A DNA stretch of 64,000 nt, taken from NCBI GenBank assembly GCA_036924285.1, contig JAYKYS010000008.1, forward strand, positions 19,329,001-19,393,000. The letters run 5' to 3'. Numbering within the stretch: the stretch's first letter is position 1; every line of letters starts with the position of its first letter. Below are positions 19,367 through 30,734 of this stretch, one piece after another. The stretch comes from Asterella californica (taxonomy: Eukaryota; Streptophyta; Marchantiopsida; Marchantiales; Aytoniaceae). The notes below the pieces were generated by a model that did no database searches, was not told the DNA's origin, and was given only the letters and a program-made list of their open reading frames with translations. The position numbers and the translations under genes are program-made.

Positions 19367-20894
19367 TGCCGTGATGTGAATCATTTCACATAGTAAATGA
19401 TTCATCTCTCTGCTAGGAGTTAGTCTCTCTGAGTGAAGTTAAGACGTCAAAGAAGTAGATTCTGGAGACTGTGGACATTGGCGGCTACGGGATACGCTTC
19501 TACTCCGACACTTGGGAGTTAGTAGCGATAGAAGTTAGCTTAATGTTACTCCTAGTCCTTCATGCATATATTAACACCGTTGTGTTATATGTTTTAAGTC
19601 CTAGTAGGCTGATAATATGCTAGTTATCTTGTTCAAGCATTTATGTGCTTGTGCAAGTGACTTCTTATTTGTCTATGATGTTCAATGTATATAACTTAGA
19701 TTTACCATGTTGATAGGGTTTAAGCTCATGGGCTGTACTTACGTGTTGCCCAGGCACGCTTTTTAGCTGATTTAAGTTTACTTTCAGGGCTGTGTGTCAT
19801 TTTAGGTAGTTTAACATTTACGTTGGCATTTTAGGGGAGCTAACGTGATAGCCTATGAGTAAAGTTAAGTTACCACGTGGATTAGGGTACTAAATGACAA
19901 CCAAGTGGAGCTATGAACTCTCATTGGTCTGTTTTTATTTTTTGTAAAACTCTAAATTTAGAAACAGAGGTCTAAAGGAGAGTTCGAGCATTTGGTGAGG
20001 ACACTGTGAAATCTGAGAGCACAGGAAGATAGAGCTCGTCGTGCCAAGCACTGTCAGTGAAATTCTTGATCGATTTGGATCAATAAACAAATAGTTATGC
20101 CAATTTGAAGTTCGAGTTGAGTCAGAATTACATCACTTTTGTTGATTTTGGGGTTTTCAATGTCAATTGCAGCAGAATTGAGGAACCTTCAATCGCTTCA
20201 ACCTTCATGATTGCGTTCATTGTGAGCAGGGCTACGATTACCCAAAAAGTTTCAAGTCATTTGAGTGAGTGAGTAATTCAGGGTAACCGCTGAAGCAGAA
20301 AGGGGTCTGAAAAGCTCTCAATCTAGAGAAGGAACTTCAGAGAGCGAGATCTGGAGTTCTGTGTACAATCAGGAGGTCCAACTTCACAAGAATGTTCAGC
20401 ATCCTGTAGACTCCAAATCTTGTAAGAATCTTTGAAAGTGATTGAGCCAATTTTCTGTTATAGGTCGAAATAGCTGTCTGGGTACCAGAAATTACTACAA
20501 TATCTTTGCTCAGAACTTTTCTGTCCATATCTCGGTGCTAGAATTTGATCTCAAGCTGAAACTTCGTGTGTGTGCTCAGTGGGGCCTCTTTTATATGTAG
20601 GAGAAGTTTAGAAAGTCTAAATCTTTACATATTTCTCAATCCTGAGTGTCAAAATTCACCGTCTGATCTTATCATTGCTAGTTAAGCCTGAACTTTGCTT
20701 CCTTAACATATCAGAAGAGCCAAGAGACCTGAATGAGTGTTTTACAGTGTCACCTTGTAACCTGAAGCCTATCCTTTGAGTAAACCAACCACAGCTAGAA
20801 GCCTAGTGCTTCCTTGAGTAAATGTATCACAGCATTCACGGTCATAACACAACCTGAAGGTTCCGCCCTTCTCAAGAAAACTCTCACCTTGACA
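19367..20894 (+). repeat. Element C 3' LTR
   Basis: It begins TGCCGTGATGTG (first CG to CC compared with the 5' LTR) and ends CCTTGACA. It is 1528 bp with many substitutions relative to 1816-3319. Confidence 0.9.
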
Positions 20895-21472
20895 ACGTCC
20901 AAGCCGAGTTGACTTTCTTGCGATGGGGGAAGCAACGAACACCATCGTTGTACTTGGACATCTCAACAAGAGGGCATCTTACTTCTTCTTCTACTATATG
21001 TACGTGTCTAAGGAGTATCTGAAGGAAGACCAGTTGGTCAAGTATGGGCCAGCGAGACAACGAGAGGTGAAGGAAGAGACCCCGGAGGAAGAAGACAAGA
21101 CAGTTGCCTTGTCTTTCCCTCCCACTCTAGTGTCTCAAGCAGGACCATGCACTCAGCAGGAGATGATTAGGGTGCGAGAAGACACGTCGTCACCAAGGAA
21201 ATTGGGACTTAAGAGTGTGCTTCGGAAGAGTACATCTTTCTCGATCATCCAATATGGATCCGAGTCGGATTCACAATATGACATGCCCAGAACCAAGATC
21301 GCGAGGAAGACAGCTTCTGTGACTACAGGGAGTCTTCCGAAGACTTCAGAAGCCAAGACATGAGTTGATGTTCCGACTATGATCAGAGACAGCGCAGCGA
21401 AGAGGACTACTTTTGCGGTGAGAAGAGATCTTTCACCCCGGAAGACATTGAGAGTAGCATCTTTTCGAGCGC
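20895..21472 (+). pseudogene. D1 part 2: D-family ORF middle
   Basis: An open stretch at 20923-21363 encodes FFYYMYVSKEYLKEDQLVKY, then ARQREVKEETPEEED and ASVTTGSLPKTSEAK. These match the D2 protein (FFCYLYVAMGDLREDQLAVY, ERQEVKEETSEDDD, ASVTPGSLPKTPED). A stop at 21361 has no counterpart in D2. It is cut at 21472 by solo LTR F. Confidence 0.75.
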
Positions 21473-21755
21473 TGTCATGATGTGAATCATTTTACATTGT
21501 AAATAATTCACCTCTTTGAATTAGTCTCTCTGAGTGAAATTAGGACTTCAGAGAAGTCGACACTAGAGGATGTTATATATGTTGAGTCTTAGTAGGTTGA
21601 TTACCATATTGATAGAGTTAAGCTCATGGGTTGTACTTACATGTCGCCCATGCATGCTTTCTAGCGTGTTTGAGTTATCTTTCAAGATTACGTGTCGCTT
21701 TACATGTCTTTGCATGTAGTTTAGGGGTTACATTGGCACTTTAGGGGCTTGACGT

Positions 21756-23128
21756 TGTCGGAGTGTGATCCGTCTACCCAGGAAAGCGCCGGGCTTCTGG
21801 CTGTGGTTGTTTACTCAAGAGGTTGGTTTTCAGGTCACAACAGGGGCTATAAACACTCACACAGGTGTGTAAGATCTTGTAATATGCTCAGAAAGTGAAA
21901 TTCAGGCCTAGCTGGCAGTAATAGGATCCGGCGGTGAACTTTGACACTCACGGAGAGGAAAACAATGAAGGTTTAGACTTCTAAACTTCCCCTACATGCA
22001 AATGAGGTACTACTGAACTCACAGACGAAGTTTCAGCCTGAGATCAAATTCTGACACGGAGATATGAACAGAAAAGTTTTGAGCAAGAAAACTACGGCAA
22101 TTTCTGATACCTAGATGGCTATTTCAACCTATAACAGGAGTTTGGCTCGATCAATTTCGAAGTTTCTTACAGGATTTGCAGTTCACAGCTTGCTGAACAC
22201 TCCTATGAAGTTGGGACTCCTGATTGTTTGTAGAACTCCAGATCTCCTTCCCTGAAGTCGCTGCTCTAGATTAAGAGCTTTTCAGACCCCCTCGGCTTCA
22301 GCGGTCGCCTTGAATTACTCAGTCACTCAATCGATATGAAACTTTTTGTGAAATCGTAGCCCTTCTGGCAGAGAACACAACCTCGAAGTTTTGAAGCAAT
22401 TCCCTCAAATCTGCTGCGAGTGACACTGAAAACCCTAAATCCAACAAAAGTGATTCAATTCTAGCACAATTCGAACTTCAATTGGTCATAACTTCGTCTT
22501 TATTGCATCAAATCGATCAAAAATTTCACTGGAAGTGCTTGGCATGACGAGCCCTCTCTCCCTGTGCTCTCAGATTTCGAAGATCCCTCACCAAATGCTC
22601 GAACTCCACTCTAGAGCTCTGTTTCTAAATTTAGAGTTTAACAAAAGACAAAAACAGATCAATGGGAGTTCATAGCTCCTCTTGGTTGTCCTTTAGTACC
22701 CTAAACCATGTGGCAACTTAGTTTTACTCATAGGCTACCACGTCAAGCTCCCTAGAGTGCCAACGTAAAACTTAAACTACCTAAAATGACACGCAGCCCC
22801 GAAAAATAACTTAAATCAGCTAGAAAGCGTGCATGGGCGACAAGTAAGTACAACCCATGAGCTCAAACCCCTATCAGCATGGAAACCCTAAGTTATGTAC
22901 ATTGAACGTCATAGACAAGTAAGAAGTCACTTGCACAAGCGCACAAATGCTTGAACAAGATAACTAGCTTACTATCAGCCTACTAGGACTCAAAATAGTA
23001 TTAACACCGTATGCAAAGGTGTCAAACATATACATAAAGGACTAGAAGTAATATAAGCTAACTTCTAGAACTACTAAACCTAAGCGTCGGAGTAGAAGTC
23101 AAGCATGTAGCCGCCAAGTAGCGCGACA
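21756..23128 (-). mobile_element. Solo LTR H (element A/B type)
   Basis: A 1373-bp LTR with TGTCGGAG...GCGCGACA ends, closest in length and content to the B LTRs since it keeps the roughly 90-bp block missing in A. Exact ACGT duplications flank it (21752-21755 and 23129-23132). No internal domain is present, so it is the product of LTR-LTR recombination. Confidence 0.92.
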
Positions 23129-23411
23129 ACGTGGTAGCCTATGTGCAAAATTAAGTCACCACGTGGTTTGGGACACAAAAGGACAGGGGAGTGAAGCTAT
23201 GAACTCCCATTGGTCCAATTTTGTCTTTGTGTATTGCTAAACTTAATAGTAGGGGTCTTAAGAGGAGTTCGAGCATTTGGTGAGGAGATTTCGAAATCTG
23301 AGATGACACGAAGATAGGGCTCGTCGTGCTAGTCGCTGTCAGTGAAATTTTTGATCGATTTGGAGCAATAAAGAAGGAGTTATGGCTGATTGAAGTTCGA
23401 TTTGTGTGAGA

Positions 23412-23987
23412 ATTGCAGCATTTCTGTTGATTTTGGGGCTTTTGGTGTCAATCGCAGTAGATTTGAGAAAATCGCTTCAAACCTTCAAGATCACGTTCAA
23501 TGTCAGCAGGGCTACGACTGTCCCCAAATTTTCATGTCAATTGAATGAGTGAATAATTCGGAGCGACCGCTGAAGCAGAGGGGTCCGAAAAGCTCTCAAT
23601 CTAGAACAACAACTTCAGAGAGCGAGATCTGGAGTTCTGTGTACAATAAGGAGGCCCAACTTCACAAGAGTATTCAGCAAGCTGTTAACTGCAAATCCTA
23701 ATTGCAACACTTCTGTTGATTTTGGGATTTCGGTGTCAATCGCAGTAGATTTGAGAAAATCATTTCAAACCTTCGAGGTCGCGTTTATTGTTAGCAGGGC
23801 TACGACTGGCCCCAAATTTTCATGTCAATTGAATGAGTGAGTAATTCGGAGCGACCGCTGAAGAAGAGGGGGTCCGAAAAACTCTCAATCTAGAACAGCA
23901 ACTTCAGAGAGAGAGATCTGGAGTTCTATGTACAATCAAGAGGCCCAACTTCACAAGAGTGTTCAGCAAGCTGTGAACTGCAAATCT
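23412..23987. repeat. Tandem duplication in F, about 288 bp x 2
   Basis: Sequence from 23412 (AATTGCAGCATTTCTGTTG) recurs from 23700 (AATTGCAACACTTCTGTTG) with modest divergence through the AGCGACCGCTGAAG block. It occurs once in the C LTRs. Confidence 0.75.
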
Positions 23988-24458
23988 TGTAAGAATCTTC
24001 GAAAGTGATCGAGCCAATTCTCTGTTCTAGATCGAAATAGCTGTCTGGGTACCAGAAATTACCATAATTTCTCTGCTCAGAACGTTTCTGCCCATATCTT
24101 GATGCTCTGAATTGATCTCAAGCTGAAACTTATATGTATGGTCAGTAGGGCATCATTTACATGTAGGAGAAGTTTCTGAAGTCTGAACCATCGTATGTTT
24201 CTGATTCTGGATTGTTAAAGTTAGATGTCTGATCTTATTACTGCTAGTCTGATCTGATTTTTGCTTCCTGAACATACTGGAGGGTCCATTCGACCTGAGT
24301 GAGTGTTTATAGTGTTCCCTTTTGATCTGAAGTCTACCTCTGTAGTAAGCAACCATAGCCTGAAGCCCAGCACTTCTCTGAGTAGACTGAACACAGCCTT
24401 CAAGATCACATCACAATTAGAAGGTTCCGCCCTTCCCAGGAAAACTCTCAATTTGACA

Positions 24459-25658
24459 GTGCAGAAGGAGAAGACCATGGTGGTGGTAGAAGAGGTTTCC
24501 ATACCTCTGGAAGACAGGGAAGATGCCTTTGGAAGATAGTGAAGATGCCTCTGATCGATTCGTGGACATGAACTTGTCTTCTGTGAGAAGACGGCTGGAA
24601 GAATTAAGTGCATTCTTCAGTTCAAAGATCCAACCAGCAATGTTGGTGGAGAAGCGCGCGATGGCTCAGGAGAAGCCACTACAGTCTGGATTCGATCTTC
24701 GAAACTTAATTTAGCAAGAGGAAGTCCAGAAGCAGAAGCAAGAAGCTCTGGAAGCCAACCTCCACACCACAGAGAAGATGACCACAAAGTATAAGGTGGA
24801 AGCTTCTGTTTCTGCCAAGGAGTTGGTACAGCTGCGGAAGAGAACTAGAGTTGCAAATGCGACTTCAGCAGCACGAGTAGGAAGTTTTGCAGATCAAGGA
24901 TAAGCTCACTGATCTCCCAGAAGAGAAGACGACTTGGAGTGCACTGCAGGAAGCCGCGGAAGCTCAAGCTACAGAAGAGAAGAAGCAGCGAGTAGAAGAA
25001 GAAGCTTGAACCAAGGAGATCATGGCACAGATGAGGGAAGCGCTTCAGAAGAAGTTCAACTTCACTGCGGGAAGGAAGCTTCTGATCCTAGCTCGTTCAT
25101 GGGATGACGCTTCCAGGGAGTTGTTAGTGGACTACAAGGAGAGCATGTTCCGCTACCTAGATTGGCATATCGAGGACCTGAAGACTCTCTACGGTCTTCC
25201 TCGATTCTCAATCATGCAACTACATCTTTTGGTGCATCAAGATTGGCGATTGGGAAGGATCTCGACAAGGAGGAGTTTGACCTCGCTGTCCACTTGGTGG
25301 TGACAGCGTTGAAAGTCGAGAAGAAGAGCGAAGAAGCCCCGGAAGACAAGAAGCAGAGATGTCTTCTCAAGTGTTCAGAGTAGAGGAGGTGACTACCTCT
25401 GACCTCTGTGAGGTCACTCCAGCTCCCAGTGTCGAACATGTGACACAGAAGAGCCAAGAAGCGCAGATGGATTCAGCTTCCCAAGGACCTCTCATGGCTT
25501 CCGATGCCATGGTGGAAGCACAAATGATGAGCACCAAAGAGGATGTCACTTCAACCGCACCAGAGGTAACAGCAGGACCACCCACAGTGCTAGAAGCCGA
25601 ATTAGGAGGTCAGACATGTGAGGAACCTATGAGGACTACACCTGACGACCAAGAGTAG
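24459..25658 (+). pseudogene. D1 part 3: D-family ORF, coiled coil and C-terminus
   Basis: It reads VVVEEVSIPLEDRED, NLSSVRRRLEELSAFF, LRKKFNFTAG-type FNFTAGRKLLILARSWDD and MFRYLDWHIEDLKTLYGLP. These match D2 closely (FNFTAGKKLLTLAREWDS, MFRYLDRQIEGVKTLYGLP). Frameshifts and stops occur near 24538, 24712, 24850 and 25300. 25359-25658 is the Thr/Glu-rich C-terminal tail (APEVTAGPPTVLEAELG) and ends at a stop where D2 also ends. Confidence 0.8.
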
Positions 25659-25689
25659 GTAGTAGAGGTAATTAGTAGTTAATTATCTT

Positions 25690-27200
25690 GGCTCTTTTTA
25701 TAAGAATCGGAGTCTACTATTTTAAGGTGAGCAACTTCCTCTTTATTTTTAGGTGACTGTCCATGTGGGAGGATAAGCAATGGTAAGAGTAGGAAAGTAG
25801 TTTCTCAATCGAGAAGGGAACCGAAGTCTGGGAGGTGGTGGCCTTTTTACAACGCCTCATCTTTCCTTGACTGTGAGTTGCGATTGGAAGGGATCTCCCT
25901 CCTGCGACTGAAGGTAATTGTATAAAGTAGATGACAATGTAGGATTTTACACACATGTGAGCACACACTCACAGACACTACGTGCACAGAGTTTTAGAGT
26001 AGGTTTGCACCTCCGCTCCCAGCAGGAGATCGTAAGAATGTAGATGGTAATAGACAGCATAGACAGAGAACGGCAACATCGTGCAGTCCTCCTTCTAAGC
26101 TGATGTGTCAAGAGATAGTGACAGAAAGTGGATGGAGTGAGCTTCCAGAAGTCAATGTAATTTCTTCTCGGGGATTGGATTTCATATTTGATTGCATAAG
26201 CTTTGTCTATGTCTTCTAGGGAGTGGATTTCATCCAATTTATATCCAAATGTGCATGAGAATCCTTCTTGTTGAGTGGCGGTGATTGTTAGAAGTTGTGT
26301 AGGGTCCAAGCTTGTCTGATCCAATGGAGCACTTCGGATCTCCGTATGAACTGTCCCATGGGAGATTGGTCCCCTCAGTCATAATAGTCAGAGCAACGAC
26401 AGAAAAAGCCGGAAGCCTTCTTTCCACAACAGAAGACGACATCCTCGACTGGAAGACAATGTAACTGCAAGCAGATCTGTAGTCTTGTTCCCCAATTTAC
26501 TACAAGCTGGGATGGCTTGTTAGTCAGGATCTGGACTAGAAGCCTGTCTGAATCTTAATTCTCTCTTTTCTCTTGTTTCCTCTTGTTTGGATTTTCTCTT
26601 CTTCCCCATCTTCTCTCATCTTCCCGTCTTCCTACCTTCTTCTATTAGATTTCTGAGACTTCTATTAAGTATCAGTGGATATGAATGTCATTGTAGTGCT
26701 GTCGGAAGACCGTTTTCGCAAGCAGAAGCCTGGGAAGGCTATAGGGACATACACCCTATGATTAATCTAACCCCATTAGAAATCGTAAGAGCAATGTGTG
26801 ATAGGGAGTAGTAATTTTGGCATCTACGAAGTAGGAACAGTCTTCTGGAGGTGTCAGAAGCCGAGTTGAACTCCCAGAAGCAAAGAATTGCTTCGAGAAG
26901 ACCGTCGTGAGAAGACTAGAAGCCGTGACCTGGAAGCAGTAATCGTCTTACCGGACTTCTCAGTGGATAATTGTATGATATTTAAAGCAGTAGTTGTATG
27001 TTAAGGTCTAGAGCACCTTTTGAAAGGTCTGGAAGCCGTATGGTTTTGTGAGAAGAAGGATTTCTAAGTAAATCCCGAGTGTTTGTGAGTTTGGACAGAT
27101 CTTAAAACTTAGAGCAGCGATACTAGTGTAAATCTTCTTGGAGAACGAAATCTTTTATGCTACAATGAGCTAAAGGAGAAATCCTGGGACACTATAGTCT
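25690..27200 (+). repeat. D1 downstream tail
   Basis: A non-coding stretch shared with D2 (55740-57350) and D3 (31090-32660). Landmarks include CATGTGGGAG near 25762, GGATGGCTTGTTAGTCAGG (about 26510), a CT-rich run at 26560-26640 and AGGAGAAATCCT near 27173. The ORFs in it are not conserved between copies. Confidence 0.75.
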
Positions 27201-27574
27201 CCACACCGCAACAAGTTTACAGCCTCTTACGTATTACTTGATGCAACAAATCTCTGTTGAACTCTGTTGTAAAAGGATATGTGAAGGTCATGTGCAGTGA
27301 CATTTCGTAGATGTGAATGCACTTGAAGTGAGACATGGGAGAATGCGCATGCGTCGTCCTTGTTACTCACTTGTTTGGTGTTTAGACAAGGGAGAAAAGA
27401 CTTCATAAAAATAAGACTTCATGCACAAAATCAGAAAACCCTTCTGCTTCTATATCATCTTTGGCTGCTTATGAGATGTAGACTGAAATATTTCAGAATC
27501 AAAAGAATGATGCATCACCCTCCGAGACAGATAAGTTCCTTCAGTTGTTCTCGAACTTCCTCTACTGCTTCAGC
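27201..27574. other. No feature recognised
   Basis: This is the stretch between the D1 tail and the inverted fragment D4. No conserved coding or repeat structure was seen. Confidence 0.5.
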
Positions 27575-28486
27575 TGACAGTCACCGCCACTCAAGAAGAA
27601 CGCTTCTCATGCACAATCGGGAGTGAATCCAAGAAAACCCACCACCCAGAAGACATGGACAAAGCTTCTGCACTCAAATCAGCAATCCATTCCATGAGAA
27701 GAAGTCACATTGGCATTGGGAAGCTCACTCCCTCTACGTCCTGCGCCCACTCCTAGACAACAGGATTGCACGAGGATGCCGTTCCCTGTTCCTAAACTAT
27801 CCACTACATCTATCTACATCTTCGAACCACTGCTGGTAACGAGCATGCAGACCCCTCCTGTGTACTCCAAGTCTATTCGTATGTCTCAAACATCGGGTGT
27901 AGTGTGCACTGTGCGTAATGTATGTCATGTGCCCTGTATCTAATGTGTCTCTAAAATTCTACTCTTTGATCCTACTTATGCCTTCTACCACGAGAAAACA
28001 GAGGAGACGACCACCATGGGGAGATGGGCGCTGTCAGAAGGCTGCCACTCCACATGCAAGCCGTTTTCCTTTCTCGGTTTAGCCCTCTACTTTGCTGTTC
28101 CTACGTTATCTATGCTGCCACATGGTATCCTAACTAATTTTACACTGAAAAACTACCACCCTTAAGATAGCATGTTCGATCCTACTAAGTTGGGACAAGA
28201 TTAACTTGTCTGCGGTGCTTTCTGCCTACTCTGATTGCTCGGTGGCAATCTCTATCTGATCCGCCCCTATCGGACCTCCTAACTCGGCTTCTGATAAGCT
28301 GGGAAGCCTTGCGAACACCTCGGGTAACACTGATGTGGCCCTCTCCCCATCGTTCTTTGCTGGCCCTGCTGTCGCTGCTGCTGCTTCTTCCTCGGCTTCG
28401 GCTTCCGACTCTGCTTCTGCTTCTGCTTCGGCTCCTGCTTCGGAAGACGATGTCGTGTTGTGGTTCGGCTCCTGTGTGAAATTCAT
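27575..28486 (-). pseudogene. D4: inverted D-family fragment
   Basis: On the - strand 28226-28486 reads AAAATAGPAKNDGERATSVL and ends IEIATEQSE. This matches the D2 C-terminus (AAETAGPAKSEEREATSVV ... VEITTEQSE), preceded by an Ala/Glu repeat made of a CTTCGG/CTTCTG array. The D tail follows leftwards (AGGATC near 28172) and stops matching at about 27575. The opposite orientation to D1 and D3 shows an inversion or an independent insertion. Confidence 0.75.
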
Positions 28487-28763
28487 GTGTAACCTATGTT
28501 GTGTTTCTTTTCTGTGTTTCGTGAACCGTATCGCGTAACTCGCCGAACGGTGTGATGAGTGCCACGTTTGTGATTATCTGTTTAAGTGATCGTACGGTAG
28601 AGGAACGTGCCAAGTCATCGATCTGTGTGCGTTCACTTCAGTGGTCCTTGTCGCCGCAATTGTGTATAAAATGGTGGGTCGAAGGTTCATACGACATTCT
28701 CTCTCAGCGGGTGATTCGTAAGGGTTCTCGGTGGTCTGCATGGAGGAGTGAAGAACTGCAGGA

Positions 28764-29240
28764 GTGGTGGTTATGGACGGAGGTGTGTTACCGGTTCCGG
28801 ATCTTCCTTTCTCAAATCCATTTCACATCAAGCTTCATTGCATCCATCACGATCACTTTCGACAGTGGTTAGTTGCATACTTTGGCGATGAAGTCATGAG
28901 AAGAGTGATGGAGTTACAGCTTCCGGTGATCCTTCCGATTGTAACATACGGAGAGACTTGGGATATGACGGTGTACATTTTGTTGTGAAGAACAATGGAT
29001 CTCAACTATCCATCGAACGTTCCTTTCAACCTTTGGGTCGATGTCCGGTGTCATTGCAGACCGAAGATCAATCATGGAGCTTGGATCGTAAGAAATTTCG
29101 GGCAAGAATATTACAATCGAGTGATAGCTTCACCGTTTCCTTTTGTCGTACCTTTTATTGTAGAACGTTTCCAGGTTGATATTGACGTTGTATTAGTCTG
29201 CGACTCATTGGTTTCATTCTGGTTGAGCACTTCTGTGTAG
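28764..29240 (+). pseudogene. Unidentified ORF with one stop
   Basis: Two open stretches in the same frame (28764-28988 and 28995-29240) are separated by a single stop at 28986-28988. Together they give about 158 codons, with LPFSNPFHIKLHCIHHDHF, VARVMELQLPVIL-like text and FGQEYYNRVIASPFPFVVPF. I recognise no domain. Codon continuity across the stop suggests a decayed gene or element ORF. Confidence 0.35.
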
Positions 29241-30734
29241 TTACGGACCGCAAAGAATCCTTCGACATGTCTCAAGGATTTTTTGAAGTCTTAGAGTCTT
29301 GTTGATGTCTTGTGTCTCCTTGGGAGTAAAATTCCGTTCTAGAGGAAAAAGTTGAGTGGAGAAAAGACAAAAGTAAAGATCTTTTTGCTCTTATTGGTCC
29401 ACTTTTGGATCAATGGTGTTCTAGCTGATCCTCGCGACGTTTCTGTGGTTTCTGGAGGCTTCGGAGGTCCATTCACGAAACGAAGGGTATGGTTGGAGAG
29501 CTCTCGACCGGGACTACAATCTGGGCTGAAGAATCGGTCGATTTCATGGAGGGATGAGCGCGTTATGATCGATTGAGTGGAGGGGGGTGAAATTCGTACC
29601 TACTGCTACGTTTCTGGTTATTCTGAGAGACTCGCGAGGAGTTTTGAGGAGCTGTCTGTTGGGTTGGAGAGCTGACGACGTGCTGGTCATTTTGATATCA
29701 ATTTCGTCAGGTTCTTGATCGATTTGGATTCTGAACCGACAGATTGAAGTTGAGAAGTGCAGACGGGATAAGGCGGGGATAGCGAACTGTGATAGCCATG
29801 GATAGTTTGCTATTGCTTAAGTTCTGAGTCGAATTTCTGAGTGAAACTTTCCAGGGTTGAAGCATGTCTTATCAGTAAGATACTTGGGAAGTTTCACCTC
29901 AAATGGTCGAGTAGTTTGTTCAGAATCTTGGATCAAATGTACCTGGGTCTGTAAAGCTCTGAAGTTAGCACAGATTACGGTTTGATCCATATCTGAGAAT
30001 TGGTTTGAGATTTCGACCTGAAAATTGTTCAGGGTAGGAGTGAAGGGTCCAATCAAACTTCCTATGAAGTTTGATCATCATTTGTCGACTGGTTTGGGAG
30101 GACTGAGGTCTCAAAGTTCGAAAATACTTCTGTTATTAGCAGTTTCGGGTTTTTCGGTATCATCTATTGTCATTTTGGTCATTTTTGAGCAATTTGGAGA
30201 GGAGTTTGTTGCTGAAACTGCCATGCCTGCATGCAACTCGACATTGGAGGGTGTGGGGCTGATTTCAGCTCTTGGTAATGGAGGAGAACGGAGTCGTCAT
30301 GAATCTTAAGCCGCTGTTTGGGTTCTCGGAGCTGCTAGGTATTATCGCTGTTAGTGCTATATTGAGATCTGAGTAGTATCTTGGAGCATGCATGCTTTAC
30401 CTTGCTGGAATGCTTGGTAGACCAGGGTGTACAGCAAGTTGTATTGATACTCTATCAAGTTGATTGAGTGATCTTATAGCATCTTTTGGTTGTACTATGA
30501 AATTGTGATAGTTGGATTGATGGGCAGTTAGCGTCGCTAGGGAGCTATTCAGAAGTCATGCTTCCAGCGATATAGAGGAATAACCTCAGTTAGATAGTAC
30601 AGAGCTGAGTACTTTTAGTTAGAGTACAGAAGATCTGTTTGTAACACAAGTTTATGCAACCTATACGTACCTTTGGGTCGTAACAAGCTTTAAACTTGAG
30701 CCGAGCGGATACAAGGTCACTCGGGCTAGAAGAG
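29241..30734. other. No gene; possible old LTR-like sequence
   Basis: A purine run (GGAGGGGGG, 29579-29587) followed by TGAAATTCG resembles a purine tract and an LTR-type motif, but I found no partner and no clear ends. Short ORFs at 29352 and 30025 are unsupported. Confidence 0.3.

Larger units (their letters stand above)
1816..20894 (+). mobile_element. Element C: old Ty3/gypsy LTR retrotransposon, host to nested insertions
   Basis: Two LTRs (1816-3319 and 19367-20894) flank gag, protease, reverse transcriptase and integrase remnants in the + direction. A primer-site candidate follows the left LTR, and a purine tract precedes the right LTR. The flanks carry an exact 4-bp duplication, ACGT (1812-1815 and 20895-20898), and the D family reading continues across it. 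The LTRs differ in length and by many substitutions, so the insertion is old. It is interrupted by G (4384-6792) and A (8830-17345), and it has lost the RT catalytic core and RNase H through a deletion at about 17921. Confidence 0.92.
21473..24458 (+). mobile_element. Solo LTR F (element C type), split by solo LTR H
   Basis: It starts TGTCATGATGTGAATC, matching the C LTR start, and ends ATTTGACA. There is no internal region. It lies in D1, and the D2 sequence confirms the join at a GCGC. The duplication is GCGC on the left (21469-21472) and GTGC on the right (24459-24462), consistent with one C-to-T change at the CpG. H occupies 21756-23128. Its own length without H is about 1.6 kb, inflated by a tandem duplication of about 288 bp. 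Confidence 0.8.

Noticed and set aside
28335..28538. Ser/Ala-rich + strand ORF
   Set aside because: Antisense of the Ala/Glu repeat at the C-terminus of D4.
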